This document shows, in pieces, positions 1 to 7,098 of a DNA stretch of 32,926 nt. Within the stretch, counting starts at the first letter, position 1. Every line of letters begins with the position of its first letter. A program made the position numbers and the translations under genes. Source of the DNA: Treponema sp. (GTDB lineage: Bacteria; Spirochaetota; Spirochaetia; Treponematales; Treponemataceae); NCBI GenBank assembly GCA_024402565.1, contig JAKSTM010000022.1:1-32926 (forward strand). The letters are read 5' to 3'. Under the pieces are notes generated by a model, which saw only the letters and a program-made list of their open reading frames with translations, was not told where the DNA came from and searched no databases.

Positions 1-70
1 CTTCTTTTTCGCTTGCTGCTACACCATCTTTTTTGATTTTATCAATCAGTTCCTGTAATTGAACATCCAT
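1..70 (-). CDS. V-type ATP synthase subunit E, N-terminal fragment (probable)
   Basis: This is the first 23 codons of a gene that runs off the left edge. The ATG at 70 follows a GAGG ribosome-binding site about 8 nt upstream. The visible residues begin MDVQLQELIDKIKKDG and continue with an Ala/Ser/Glu/Lys-rich stretch, which predicts a charged amphipathic helix. That is how the peripheral-stalk E subunit of V/A-type ATP synthases begins in many spirochaetes, and treponemes use a V-type enzyme instead of F1Fo. The assignment rests on remembered family resemblance of a very short stretch; another coiled-coil protein is possible. Reading the flanking sequence would settle it. Confidence 0.45.
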   Translation of the reverse strand, partial: MDVQLQELIDKIKKDGVAASEKE

Positions 71-112
71 TTATGAACCTCACTTAAAAAATAGTGTCGC
101 TAAATATCTCTA

Positions 113-141
113 ATAATAATACGAAAATCAAGAAAATACAA
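113..141 (-). promoter_or_regulatory. Candidate sigma-70 promoter for the V-ATPase-like gene
   Basis: On the minus strand TTGTAT (141-136) and TATTAT (118-113) are 17 nt apart, about 45 nt upstream of the ATG at 70. The surroundings are very A+T-rich, so chance matches are likely. A second TATTAT register overlaps the first. Confidence 0.35.
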
Positions 142-237
142 ATAAAATCTCCAAAATCTTCAAAGAAATGCGACTAACTCAAGCCCCTCTTTACTCAAGG
201 CCTAAACAAAGCCTTTTTGAGGATATCCACTAAATAT

Positions 238-267
238 AAAAAAAAAGAGGCCCCGAAGAGCCCCTTT
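238..267 (-). terminator. Rho-independent terminator after galM
   Basis: Read on the minus strand, AAAGGGGC (267-260), an 8-nt loop and GCCTCTTT (251-244) form a stem with one G-U pair, and a T run follows (246-238). It is the first terminator-like structure after the flagellar gene train, so it may end both galM and any flagellar read-through. Confidence 0.7.
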
Positions 268-280
268 GTAAGTTTCATCG

Positions 281-378
281 ATTTTTCAGACGCAATTTTT
301 CAGACGCAATTATTCAGACGCAATTATTCAGACGCAATTATTCAGACGCAATTATTCAATCGACATTATTCAAACGAA
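281..378. repeat. 14-bp tandem repeat, seven units, spanning the galM stop codon
   Basis: Units start at 281, 295, 309, 323, 337, 351 and 365. On the plus strand the core unit is ATTATTCAGACGCA. Three units (309-350) are identical, the two at 281 and 295 differ by one base, and the last two (351-364 and 365-378) are diverged. The final unit contains the last galM codons and its stop. The gradient suggests the array grew outward from the 3' end of galM by slippage or unequal exchange. There are no spacers, so it is not a CRISPR array. Confidence 0.9.
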
Positions 379-1418
379 TAAACAGTTTTTGCCTTGTATT
401 TCTGGCCAGGCTGAAGAATACAGTTTGGGAAGTCTTTTTTATTAGGTGTGTCAGGGAATGCCTGTGTTTCAAGACAGAATGCATCGTGACGAGCGTAAAC
501 TGTACCGTTTTTACCTACGATTCCACCGATATAGTTTCCTGTGTAGAACTGACATCCTTCAAGGTTTGTTGAAACAGTCATTTTTATTCCAGTTTCTGGA
601 GACTGAACTTCCCCAAATTTAACTACTTTGCTGTCATCTAAAGGATTTGCACAACCACCCTTTACATAAGCCTGAGTTACATAACAATGATCGTATCCAA
701 CACCGATTTCTTTGATATCTTTACCAATTTTCTTTTCTTTATTGAAATCAAAAGCTGTTCCTTTTACTTCTGTAAATTTTCCTGTAGGAATCAGTTTTGA
801 ATCAACCTCAAGAATATATTTTGAAAGGAATTTTGCTGTATGATTTTCTACAGTTCCCTTTCCTGCCAGATTAAAATAAGCATGATTTGTAATATTAATT
901 GGAGTAGCTTTATCTGTTTCTGCTGTATATTTGCAAGTCAGATTATTATCTTCATCAAGAAGATAAGATACTTCAATTTTAACATTTCCAGGGAATCCCT
1001 GTTCTCCATCAGGTGAAACACGAGTAAATTTAACTCCGCACTGTTTTTTTGTTTCAACTGATTTTCCAGTCCACATCATCTTGTCATAACCTTCAAATCC
1101 ACCATGCAGTGTATTTGGACCGTCATTTTTATCAAGGTTATATTTTACATCATCAAGAGTAAATGATGCTTTACCGATTCTGTTTGCAAAACGACCTACT
1201 ACAGCCCCAAAACAAAATTTTGTATTCAGGTAACCTTCAAGTGTTGAAAAACCTAAAAGACAGTCAGTTTTCTTTCCTTTTGCATCATTTACAACGATAC
1301 TTGTAAGGGTACAACCATAATCTGTTACTGAAAAACTCATTCGTCCATTCGATACAGTCCAAAGGTTTACTTTTGTTCCGTCACAAAGAACGCCCCATTT
1401 GTTTTTTGTTACTTTCAT
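366..1418 (-). CDS. galM: Aldose 1-epimerase (galactose mutarotase)
   Basis: Interconverts alpha and beta anomers of galactose and glucose in the cytoplasm, feeding the Leloir pathway. Family signatures are clear: GRFANRI near residue 76, LHGGF near 105, NITNHAYFNLAG near 175 with the catalytic His at about 179, YDHCYV near 242, and LETQAFPDTPN near 317 with the catalytic Glu at about 317. The 350-aa length is normal. The frame is open to a TTG at 1424, but GAGGA lies 7 nt before the ATG at 1418, so that start is chosen. It begins only 35 nt after the last flagellar-block gene with no terminator between, so it may be co-transcribed with it. No other galactose gene is nearby. A terminator and a tandem repeat follow the stop. 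Confidence 0.95.
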   Translation of the reverse strand: MKVTKNKWGVLCDGTKVNLWTVSNGRMSFSVTDYGCTLTSIVVNDAKGKKTDCLLGFSTLEGYLNTKFCFGAVVGRFANRIGKASFTLDDVKYNLDKNDGPNTLHGGFEGYDKMMWTGKSVETKKQCGVKFTRVSPDGEQGFPGNVKIEVSYLLDEDNNLTCKYTAETDKATPINITNHAYFNLAGKGTVENHTAKFLSKYILEVDSKLIPTGKFTEVKGTAFDFNKEKKIGKDIKEIGVGYDHCYVTQAYVKGGCANPLDDSKVVKFGEVQSPETGIKMTVSTNLEGCQFYTGNYIGGIVGKNGTVYARHDAFCLETQAFPDTPNKKDFPNCILQPGQKYKAKTVYSFE

Positions 1419-1453
1419 AATCAAATCCTCTAATAAATATTTTTTTTCGTTTT

Positions 1454-2089
1454 TTAATTTAAATCAATAACAAATTGTACTTCTGTTTCAGAAAGATTAA
1501 GTTCTGATGCAATATCAGAAACTTTATGACCATTTCTAAACAAATTCATTACTTGTTCATCTACCGATTTCTTAGGTCCCACTTTTGGAATCACTTTAAC
1601 AGGAATTTCTTCCATTGCTGTTTTTTCTTCAAATGCAGGTTTTTCTTCAAGAACCCGGGCATCCAGCATAGGTACTTCTTTATATGAAGCTCCATTATCT
1701 GTTACATGTATTTCGTCCGGTTTTTCAAAGAGATCTTTTTGAACAGGTTTATTTACAGCATACACAGCATTAGGATCTATAAAAGATTTTTTTACCGATT
1801 CCCTGAATTGAACCATTCCTGCTTCTGCATTCAGAAGTTCAAGTTTTCTGTTAATTTCATCAATTTTTCTTTCAGCCGCTATTTTCGACTGTTCCAGCTT
1901 TTGAATTGTTTCATTTACGAGATTAACATTATCTATAGTATTCTTCTGCATACTTCGCAGAAGTCTATTCATTCCATCACGTGCTTTTTCAATCATTCCA
2001 TCTGGGGAAAAAATTTTATGGAACCGAATTCCAAAAATAATCCACATGATTACGTTAAAAACACAAAGAGCCGCTACAAGATAAATCAC
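1454..2089 (-). CDS. SwrB-like membrane-anchored coiled-coil protein with C-terminal helix-turn-helix
   Basis: This 211-aa protein starts with one membrane helix (about residues 2-20). A charged helical region with strong coiled-coil character follows (about 50-95), then an acidic Pro/Glu-rich linker. The C-terminal domain (about 175-211) reads like a small helix-turn-helix: VMNLFRNGHKVSDIASELNL, then SETEVQFVIDLN. The same architecture (one TM, coiled coil, small HTH-like end) is found in Bacillus SwrB, encoded just after sigD at the end of the fla/che operon and involved in activating flagellar export. Here it ends the fliA-fapA block, so the position is equivalent. Start is GTG with GGGG upstream, 3 nt after the preceding stop. 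Homology to SwrB is inferred from architecture and context only. Confidence 0.55.
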   Translation of the reverse strand: MIYLVAALCVFNVIMWIIFGIRFHKIFSPDGMIEKARDGMNRLLRSMQKNTIDNVNLVNETIQKLEQSKIAAERKIDEINRKLELLNAEAGMVQFRESVKKSFIDPNAVYAVNKPVQKDLFEKPDEIHVTDNGASYKEVPMLDARVLEEKPAFEEKTAMEEIPVKVIPKVGPKKSVDEQVMNLFRNGHKVSDIASELNLSETEVQFVIDLN

Positions 2090-2092
2090 TTT

Positions 2093-2452
2093 TTACCCCA
2101 GGATATCGATAATTGTTCCAAGATACGAAGACCTTGGAGTTGATGATACGTTTTCACTATCACTCAAACTTTGAGCAGAATTTTCAGAAGATTCCGATGA
2201 ATCTCCATTTCTTTTTTTGTTGAAATTTGAACCAGAGCCTCCGCCCCTTTTATTGTTATCTACTTTTTGATTTGAAGCCTTATCATCTGTAGTACTATGC
2301 ACTTTTCTGGCATTTTCCAAATTCTGCTGAACGACTGTAGTCTGCTGCATAATAGAATCAGAAAGTTGAGCTGATTGAGCGCTACTTGCAATTTTTGAAA
2401 CATTAACACTCTGCGAATACATCACTTGTAAATCAATTGGTTGTATCCCCAT
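2093..2452 (-). CDS. Unrecognised small protein of the flagellar block
   Basis: This 119-aa protein has no domain I recognise. Its N-terminus, MGIQPIDLQVMYSQSVNVSK, looks structured and probably conserved. Residues 20-55 are Gln/Ser-rich and helical. Residues 60-105 are a disordered tail rich in Ser, Asn, Gly and Lys, and the protein ends in a hydrophobic GTIIDILG. It is a real gene: an AGGAGG site 6 nt before the ATG lies inside the 3' end of fapA, the two genes overlap by 20 nt in different frames, and the next gene starts 3 nt after its stop. It has no signal peptide or membrane segment, so a cytoplasmic flagellar accessory or regulatory role is a guess from context. Confidence 0.7.
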   Translation of the reverse strand: MGIQPIDLQVMYSQSVNVSKIASSAQSAQLSDSIMQQTTVVQQNLENARKVHSTTDDKASNQKVDNNKRGGGSGSNFNKKRNGDSSESSENSAQSLSDSENVSSTPRSSYLGTIIDILG

Positions 2453-4400
2453 TCATTTCCTCCTGACTCATAGAAGGCGGTTCATATTCTCCGCGTTTTA
2501 TAAAGCTTCTGTCGTAATAGAAGGTAACACCTTTTACATCAGCTTTTACTTCATCAAGAACATCACGAACGTAAACTTTTACGCCCGAATAAACTGTTCC
2601 TTCACACTTAACTTTTCCAACAGCTTTAAGCTCGCGGAGATGTTCCTGTATTTTTTCAATCTGACTGGCAAGTTCGTTTATCTGTTCCCCAATTTCTTCA
2701 TGACGTTTTTTGAATTTGAGGAGATTTTCTTTCTTTTCTTGTGGAAGATTACGTCTGATTTTCTGCTGCTGCTCAAGAGTTGCAATATCGAGAGCAAGAT
2801 TGTCCATTTCTTTGGCCAAATCAGCCTGTTCTTCCTGCAACTGTTCAAGTTGTTTCTTGGCTCGTGGGTCAATACCAACGTTTAATACAGTTTCTGTACC
2901 ACCACCTGGAGACCCGATATTTTTCGCACAGATTTCCTCTGTTGCAAAAAGATGACCACCGATAATCTGAGCCTTTTTACCGCGAAGAACAATATTCTTC
3001 ATGGCAGTAACTTCAGAGTTCATGATAGAGTCATTTACTATAATATTATTTTCAACTTCAACATGAGAAGACTGGATGAATTTTGCCCAAAGAGATTTTC
3101 CAGAACGAATATAACATTCGTCTTTTCCAAAAACCCCCTGACGAATTGTAACATCCCCATCAGCCTCAATTCGGCACTTACCAACAGATCCGTTGATTTC
3201 AATGCTTCCGGAAGCTTTAACGTTGTATCCATCATCGACAGATCCTTTAACAACAACGCTTCCAAGGAATGTAATATTACCAGTCTTAATATTAACTGCA
3301 TCAAGGTATTTTACAGGTTCAACAGTAATCTTACCATTTACCAGCATAACTTCACCGTCGCAATCAGCAACGATTGTTACACCGTCTTTATCGAAATGAG
3401 TATTAGCCCCAAGATTTACCTGAATATCTCTTCCGTTTTTTGCTTCCAGATAACGCCCCATAATGGTCTTTCCACCCTTTCCTCGTTCTGGAAGAATTTT
3501 TGTTGCAAGTGCCTGACCGGTTACAACGTTTTGAATCTGATTCAATTCTTTATAGTCAACGTTTCCGTCTTCAGAAATTTTTGCCCTTAATTTTTTTACA
3601 TCAGTTTCAAAGTTGTATGCAATATAAGCATCATGACCATCTACTGGCATAACAGCTGAAGCCACTTGATACGGAATATTATAAACAGGATTATCAACAA
3701 ACTCACTGATTTTCTGTTCATCAAAACCAGCCACTACACCCTGAGACTTAAGACAACGAATGATAGATTCCGAAGATGCTTCCGCGCCACTCATTGAAGG
3801 AGGCGAAACCGTAATAGTGGCCTGCATTTCGTCTTTTGATACATCAACGGAAATAAGAACGTCGCCTGCAGAAACATGTTTGTAGTCACCTACACTTACA
3901 TATTCACCGTTTGTTCCTGTCTTAACAACTTTCTTAATTAAGTTTTCATCAAGTGCAATTGTATCTTGACGACGTGCCTCATCCAAAACTTCCCTTAATT
4001 CAACAGGAGCGCCTTTTCCTACAGGAGGCACAATTTTTAACATAATTTGAGTATTAAAATGACGAATATAATAAAGTCCATCTGAATCTTTTACAGCAAC
4101 CGCTTCTTCTGCATAAGTTGCGGCAAATAAATCATCAGATGAATAAGCTGTTTCTTTTTTAATAGTGTCGGGATTCTGATAAATTCTTAAAAGCCATGGT
4201 TTCTTACCAAATCCCAAAAAACCTTCATTACCTTTTTCAACCACTTCGTACTGAAGATTTACTGTTTTAGAATCAAGCTGAACAGCAGCATCTGCAAGGG
4301 CTTCATCTATAGTGTCTGCGCGAACATCGACACTATGAAGCAGCTTGTCTACTTCGAGACGTTTCTGCATTTCTGCACGAAGCACTTCCAGAGTAACCAT
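2433..4400 (-). CDS. fapA: FapA-family flagellar assembly protein (DUF342) with Jag-N-like N-terminus
   Basis: This is a 655-aa protein of the DUF342/FapA family, named for a role in flagellar assembly or placement in Vibrio. Residues 1-75 resemble the Jag-N domain: a predicted alpha/beta unit ending in NEGFLGFGKKPWLLRIY. The middle (about 350-500) is a series of short Gly- and Val-rich strands (GNITFLGSVVVKGSV, ASGSIEINGSVGKC) typical of the right-handed beta-helix in the family. A long coiled coil follows (about 508-590), then a short beta-rich tail. The start ATG is 5 nt after the fliA stop and its AGAAGAGG site lies within fliA, indicating translational coupling. No membrane segment is seen. 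Confidence 0.85.
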   Translation of the reverse strand: MVTLEVLRAEMQKRLEVDKLLHSVDVRADTIDEALADAAVQLDSKTVNLQYEVVEKGNEGFLGFGKKPWLLRIYQNPDTIKKETAYSSDDLFAATYAEEAVAVKDSDGLYYIRHFNTQIMLKIVPPVGKGAPVELREVLDEARRQDTIALDENLIKKVVKTGTNGEYVSVGDYKHVSAGDVLISVDVSKDEMQATITVSPPSMSGAEASSESIIRCLKSQGVVAGFDEQKISEFVDNPVYNIPYQVASAVMPVDGHDAYIAYNFETDVKKLRAKISEDGNVDYKELNQIQNVVTGQALATKILPERGKGGKTIMGRYLEAKNGRDIQVNLGANTHFDKDGVTIVADCDGEVMLVNGKITVEPVKYLDAVNIKTGNITFLGSVVVKGSVDDGYNVKASGSIEINGSVGKCRIEADGDVTIRQGVFGKDECYIRSGKSLWAKFIQSSHVEVENNIIVNDSIMNSEVTAMKNIVLRGKKAQIIGGHLFATEEICAKNIGSPGGGTETVLNVGIDPRAKKQLEQLQEEQADLAKEMDNLALDIATLEQQQKIRRNLPQEKKENLLKFKKRHEEIGEQINELASQIEKIQEHLRELKAVGKVKCEGTVYSGVKVYVRDVLDEVKADVKGVTFYYDRSFIKRGEYEPPSMSQEEMNGDTTN

Positions 4401-4405
4401 AAAGC

Positions 4406-5278
4406 CTAGATAATACCTCTTCTGATATTTGTAAGTTTAGCGCGAAGACGAAGATTTGCTTTTGTATGAAGCTGAGAAATACGAGATTCACTTACCTGCA
4501 AAACTTCTCCAATTTCCTTAAATGTAAGGTCTTCGTGATAATACAAAACTATTACCATTTTTTCTTTTTCAGGAAGTTCCTGAATTGCTTCGGCAATAAC
4601 CTTTTTAATTTCTTCACGTTCTGCAATTTTATCTGGTTCAAGACTAGATGGAGCTTCAATATTGTCTCCAATTGCAACGTTATCACCATCATCTCCTGAA
4701 TACCAGACATCATTAAGTGAAAGAACACTTGTTCCACTAACTTTCATTACAGTACGATGATACTCATCTTCTGACATTTTCAATGAATCAGCGATTTCAG
4801 AATCTGTAGCAGAACGACCAAGTTTTGATTCAAGAGAAACAATTGCATCTTCAATTTCGCGAGATTTCTGACGGATACTGCGTGGAACCCAGTCTAACTG
4901 GCGAAGCTCATCAAAAATTGCACCACGAATACGAGTTACAGCATATGTTTTGAATTTTACATTTTTTATCGGATCATATTTTTCGATTGCATCAAGAAGC
5001 CCAAACTGGCCGAAGCCTACAAGGTCGTCATACTCGACACAATTAGGCATCCCAACAGACACTTTTCCCGCAACATATTTTACCAGAGGCATATACTGTC
5101 TGATAAATTTGTCGCGAAGAGCAGGATCTTGAGTTTTTCGATACTGTGTCCACAGAAGATCTTCTTCTTTTGTGTCATTAACTGAATTTTCTTCTGTTTT
5201 AGTAGCACCGATAGAAGCTTCGTTAGCCATGTCTTCGGTCATGTCTTCAGTCATGTTTTCTGTCATGTTTCTCACCAT
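4406..5278 (-). CDS. fliA: Flagellar sigma factor sigma-28 (FliA/WhiG family)
   Basis: Directs RNA polymerase to late flagellar promoters. Region 2 is typical of FliA/WhiG: YMPLVKYVAGKVSVGMP, YDDLVGFGQFGLLDAIEKYD and KTYAVTRIRGAIFDELRQLD. Region 3 is SREIEDAIVSLESKLGRSAT, and region 4 contains LTFKEIGEVLQVSESRISQL. The length of 290 aa is a little long because of an N-terminal extension containing a 12-bp tandem repeat (5231-5266) that supplies several in-frame ATGs. The ATG at 5278 has only a distant GTGG site; GGTGAG before the ATG at 5266 is better placed, so the true start may be there (286 aa). The gene lies far downstream of a sigma-28-type promoter ahead of flbD, which suggests positive autoregulation. 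Confidence 0.93.
   Translation of the reverse strand: MVRNMTENMTEDMTEDMANEASIGATKTEENSVNDTKEEDLLWTQYRKTQDPALRDKFIRQYMPLVKYVAGKVSVGMPNCVEYDDLVGFGQFGLLDAIEKYDPIKNVKFKTYAVTRIRGAIFDELRQLDWVPRSIRQKSREIEDAIVSLESKLGRSATDSEIADSLKMSEDEYHRTVMKVSGTSVLSLNDVWYSGDDGDNVAIGDNIEAPSSLEPDKIAEREEIKKVIAEAIQELPEKEKMVIVLYYHEDLTFKEIGEVLQVSESRISQLHTKANLRLRAKLTNIRRGII
5231..5266 (-). repeat. 12-bp tandem repeat at the 5' end of fliA
   Basis: On the minus strand three units, ATGACAGAAAAC, ATGACTGAAGAC and ATGACCGAAGAC, follow one another and encode MTEN-MTED-MTED. A further ATG (MANE) follows. Each unit carries an in-frame ATG, so unit gain or loss would change the N-terminus without a frameshift. Confidence 0.85.
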
Positions 5279-5304
5279 TATTAAATGAAACCACTTTTAA
5301 TTTT

Positions 5305-6153
5305 TCATGATTCATTTGCTAATATTGTACTAATTGCCTTTGCCAAAAGCGGGGCATCTTTAATTACATTTTCATCTGGTTCTGCAGACCGCCGGCTTCC
5401 ACCACTACTACCAGCTGTTGCAAATTCAGTTTCATTATTTACTTCGTCATCGCCAAACGAAGGTCGTGACGAATCTCCACCTCCAATAGAATCTCCTAAG
5501 GAATCCATAGAAGGAAGTGTATCTAATTCTTCATCTTCTGCTGAATAAACTTCTTCTCCTGAAAGAGAAAAAGTCCCTGCTTTTGAAACCTTATCCTCTG
5601 TTTTTGTTACCGCTTCTTTTCCCGAAACATTATACAAAGTCTCAAGGTTTCGAACTGGTACAAATTTTTCTTCCGAAACTTCGGATTCAGATGATTTTTC
5701 AAAATCAGTACTTCCAGCCCCGCTATCTTCAACAGTTTTTTGCTGTTGCTTTGCATACGCATTCTGTGCAGCAGCAGGTGATGAAGTCGGAATATTTTTT
5801 ATATCCCCAGCAGTAAAAATCCGCTGACTATCATTAACAATATACTGTCCAGTTACCTCATCGGAAGGCAAATCTTCATCTTGAATAACAAGGTCAACAG
5901 TCTGACCACGTTTAGCAGATGTCTTTCCTACAGTATTTCCTAAGTTTGAATTATCCTGTGATTCTATTGAATCATCTGCCAGAAATCTTTTGAAAACAAA
6001 GACCACCCCATAGCCAATCGCTGCAAAAACTAACGCAAAGACAAATGCCAGCAATATTGTTCTGCCTAAACCAGCTTTTGAGGAAATACTGCATATAAGG
6101 GATAAAAGAAAACCACAGCCGGCAAAAATACCGACAAATTTTAAGTCTTTAAT
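5305..6153 (-). CDS. Unrecognised two-helix membrane protein, probable AUU start
   Basis: The frame between flhG and fliA has no ATG or GTG near its 5' end. The first TTG (6054) would cut into a membrane helix and has a poor ribosome site. An excellent AAGGGAGG (6167-6160) lies 6 nt before an ATT at 6153 in the same frame, giving 282 aa and a normal operon gap. Read this way the protein has two membrane helices: FVGIFAGCGFLLSLICSIS (about 6-24) and LLAFVFALVFAAIGYGVVFV (about 35-54). A long acidic, Ser-rich, low-complexity cytoplasmic region follows, and a short helical end (DAPLLAKAISTILAN). An alternative is a 1-nt frameshift in a gene starting at the ATG at 6184 (see the leader ORF). No family recognised; position suggests a flagellar accessory role. 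Confidence 0.7.
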   Translation of the reverse strand: MKDLKFVGIFAGCGFLLSLICSISSKAGLGRTILLAFVFALVFAAIGYGVVFVFKRFLADDSIESQDNSNLGNTVGKTSAKRGQTVDLVIQDEDLPSDEVTGQYIVNDSQRIFTAGDIKNIPTSSPAAAQNAYAKQQQKTVEDSGAGSTDFEKSSESEVSEEKFVPVRNLETLYNVSGKEAVTKTEDKVSKAGTFSLSGEEVYSAEDEELDTLPSMDSLGDSIGGGDSSRPSFGDDEVNNETEFATAGSSGGSRRSAEPDENVIKDAPLLAKAISTILANES

Positions 6154-6184
6154 TTTCCGCCTCCCTTATCAAATTATTATACAT
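6149..6184 (-). other. Possible 11-codon leader ORF (or broken true start) upstream of the AUU-start gene
   Basis: The ATG at 6184 directly follows the flhG stop (TAG ATG), with AAAAGG 7 nt before it. It reads MYNNLIREAEN and stops at a TAA that overlaps the putative ATT start. Removing one A from the run in GGAAAATTAAAG would join it in frame to the membrane protein. It may be a coupling leader peptide or the real N-terminus disrupted by an indel. Confidence 0.35.
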
Positions 6185-7093
6185 CTATTTACCTTTTCTT
6201 CCAATAAATTTCTTAAGGAAGCTTGAAACGCCTTCATTTGTCTCAGGCTCAGTTTTTTCAATTTTACCAACGATATGTTTCAAACAAACAGCAGGTTTTG
6301 ACGTTGGATTTACAACAATAAATGGCTTCTGTCTGATTACCGAAGTAGACACAGTCTGATCTTCATACACACAACCAAGATATTCAACTTTATGATTAAG
6401 GAACTGTGCAGCAATATTAATTATACGCTCAGAAATACGTTTTCCTTCATCTGCAGAATGAACGCGATTTACAATCAGCTTAAGGTCAATAGGACGGTCT
6501 ACAACTTCTGTTGTAATAACCTTAATCATTCCATAAGCGTCTGTAATTGCCGTTGGTTCTGGAGTGGTTACAACAAAAACTTCATCTGCAGAGGCAACAA
6601 AACGCTGAACATTATCTGCAATACCAGCACCAGTATCAATAATAATAATATCTGCACTTCCAAGTTGACTGAACTGAGCGGCAAAATCATCAAGCTCATC
6701 AACAGTAAGATTTGCAATTTTCGAAAATCCATTTGCCCCGGCAATAAACTTAATACCAAATTCTGTATCAAGAATAATTTCTTTCATTGTTTTTTTGCCG
6801 TTAATTACATGCATCAAGTTATACTTTGGCACAACATTAAGAAGAACATTAACGTTTGCCATTCCAAGGTCGCCGTCAATCAGGATTACTTTTTTTCCAA
6901 GCTGTGCATATGCAATAGACATATTTACAGCTATATTTGTTTTTCCAACACCACCCTTTCCACTGGTAATAGCGATAATGCGTGTGTTATGACTTTTATT
7001 TTCAGGACGTGCAACTGATGGTGAAACTGTGGATTTTCCTACAGTTTCTGTATCCTTCATAAGTTCTTTAAGTTCTTCTGCCTGTTCTTCCAT
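6185..7093 (-). CDS. flhG: FlhG (YlxH), MinD-type ATPase controlling flagellar number and placement
   Basis: A ParA/MinD-family ATPase that works with FlhF. The deviant Walker A motif SGKGGVGKT is at 44-52, and LIDGDLGMANVN (71-82) and IIIIDTGAGI follow, as in the family. The N-terminal tail EEQAEELKELM resembles the DQAxxLR motif with which FlhG stimulates the FlhF GTPase. The C-terminus ends in a Lys-rich amphipathic helix (SSFLKKFIGRKGK) that may bind the membrane like MinD. The 302-aa length is normal. It starts 5 nt after the flhF stop. Confidence 0.92.
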   Translation of the reverse strand: MEEQAEELKELMKDTETVGKSTVSPSVARPENKSHNTRIIAITSGKGGVGKTNIAVNMSIAYAQLGKKVILIDGDLGMANVNVLLNVVPKYNLMHVINGKKTMKEIILDTEFGIKFIAGANGFSKIANLTVDELDDFAAQFSQLGSADIIIIDTGAGIADNVQRFVASADEVFVVTTPEPTAITDAYGMIKVITTEVVDRPIDLKLIVNRVHSADEGKRISERIINIAAQFLNHKVEYLGCVYEDQTVSTSVIRQKPFIVVNPTSKPAVCLKHIVGKIEKTEPETNEGVSSFLKKFIGRKGK

Positions 7094-7098
7094 AACTC

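Noticed and set aside
197..220. Possible plus-strand terminator AAGGC...GCCTTTTT
   Set aside because: The stem is only about 5 bp, the T run is short, and no plus-strand gene precedes it.
281..378. Possible CRISPR array
   Set aside because: Units are contiguous 14-mers with no spacers, and no cas genes are present.
2952..3590. 212-aa plus-strand open frame opposite fapA, and similar long antisense frames elsewhere
   Set aside because: They mirror well-supported genes, lack ribosome-binding sites and have compositions expected from antisense of A+T-rich coding DNA.
4960..4975. TCCGATAA on the minus strand inside fliA, like a sigma-28 -10
   Set aside because: No matching -35 at the required spacing, and it is coding sequence for a conserved sigma region.
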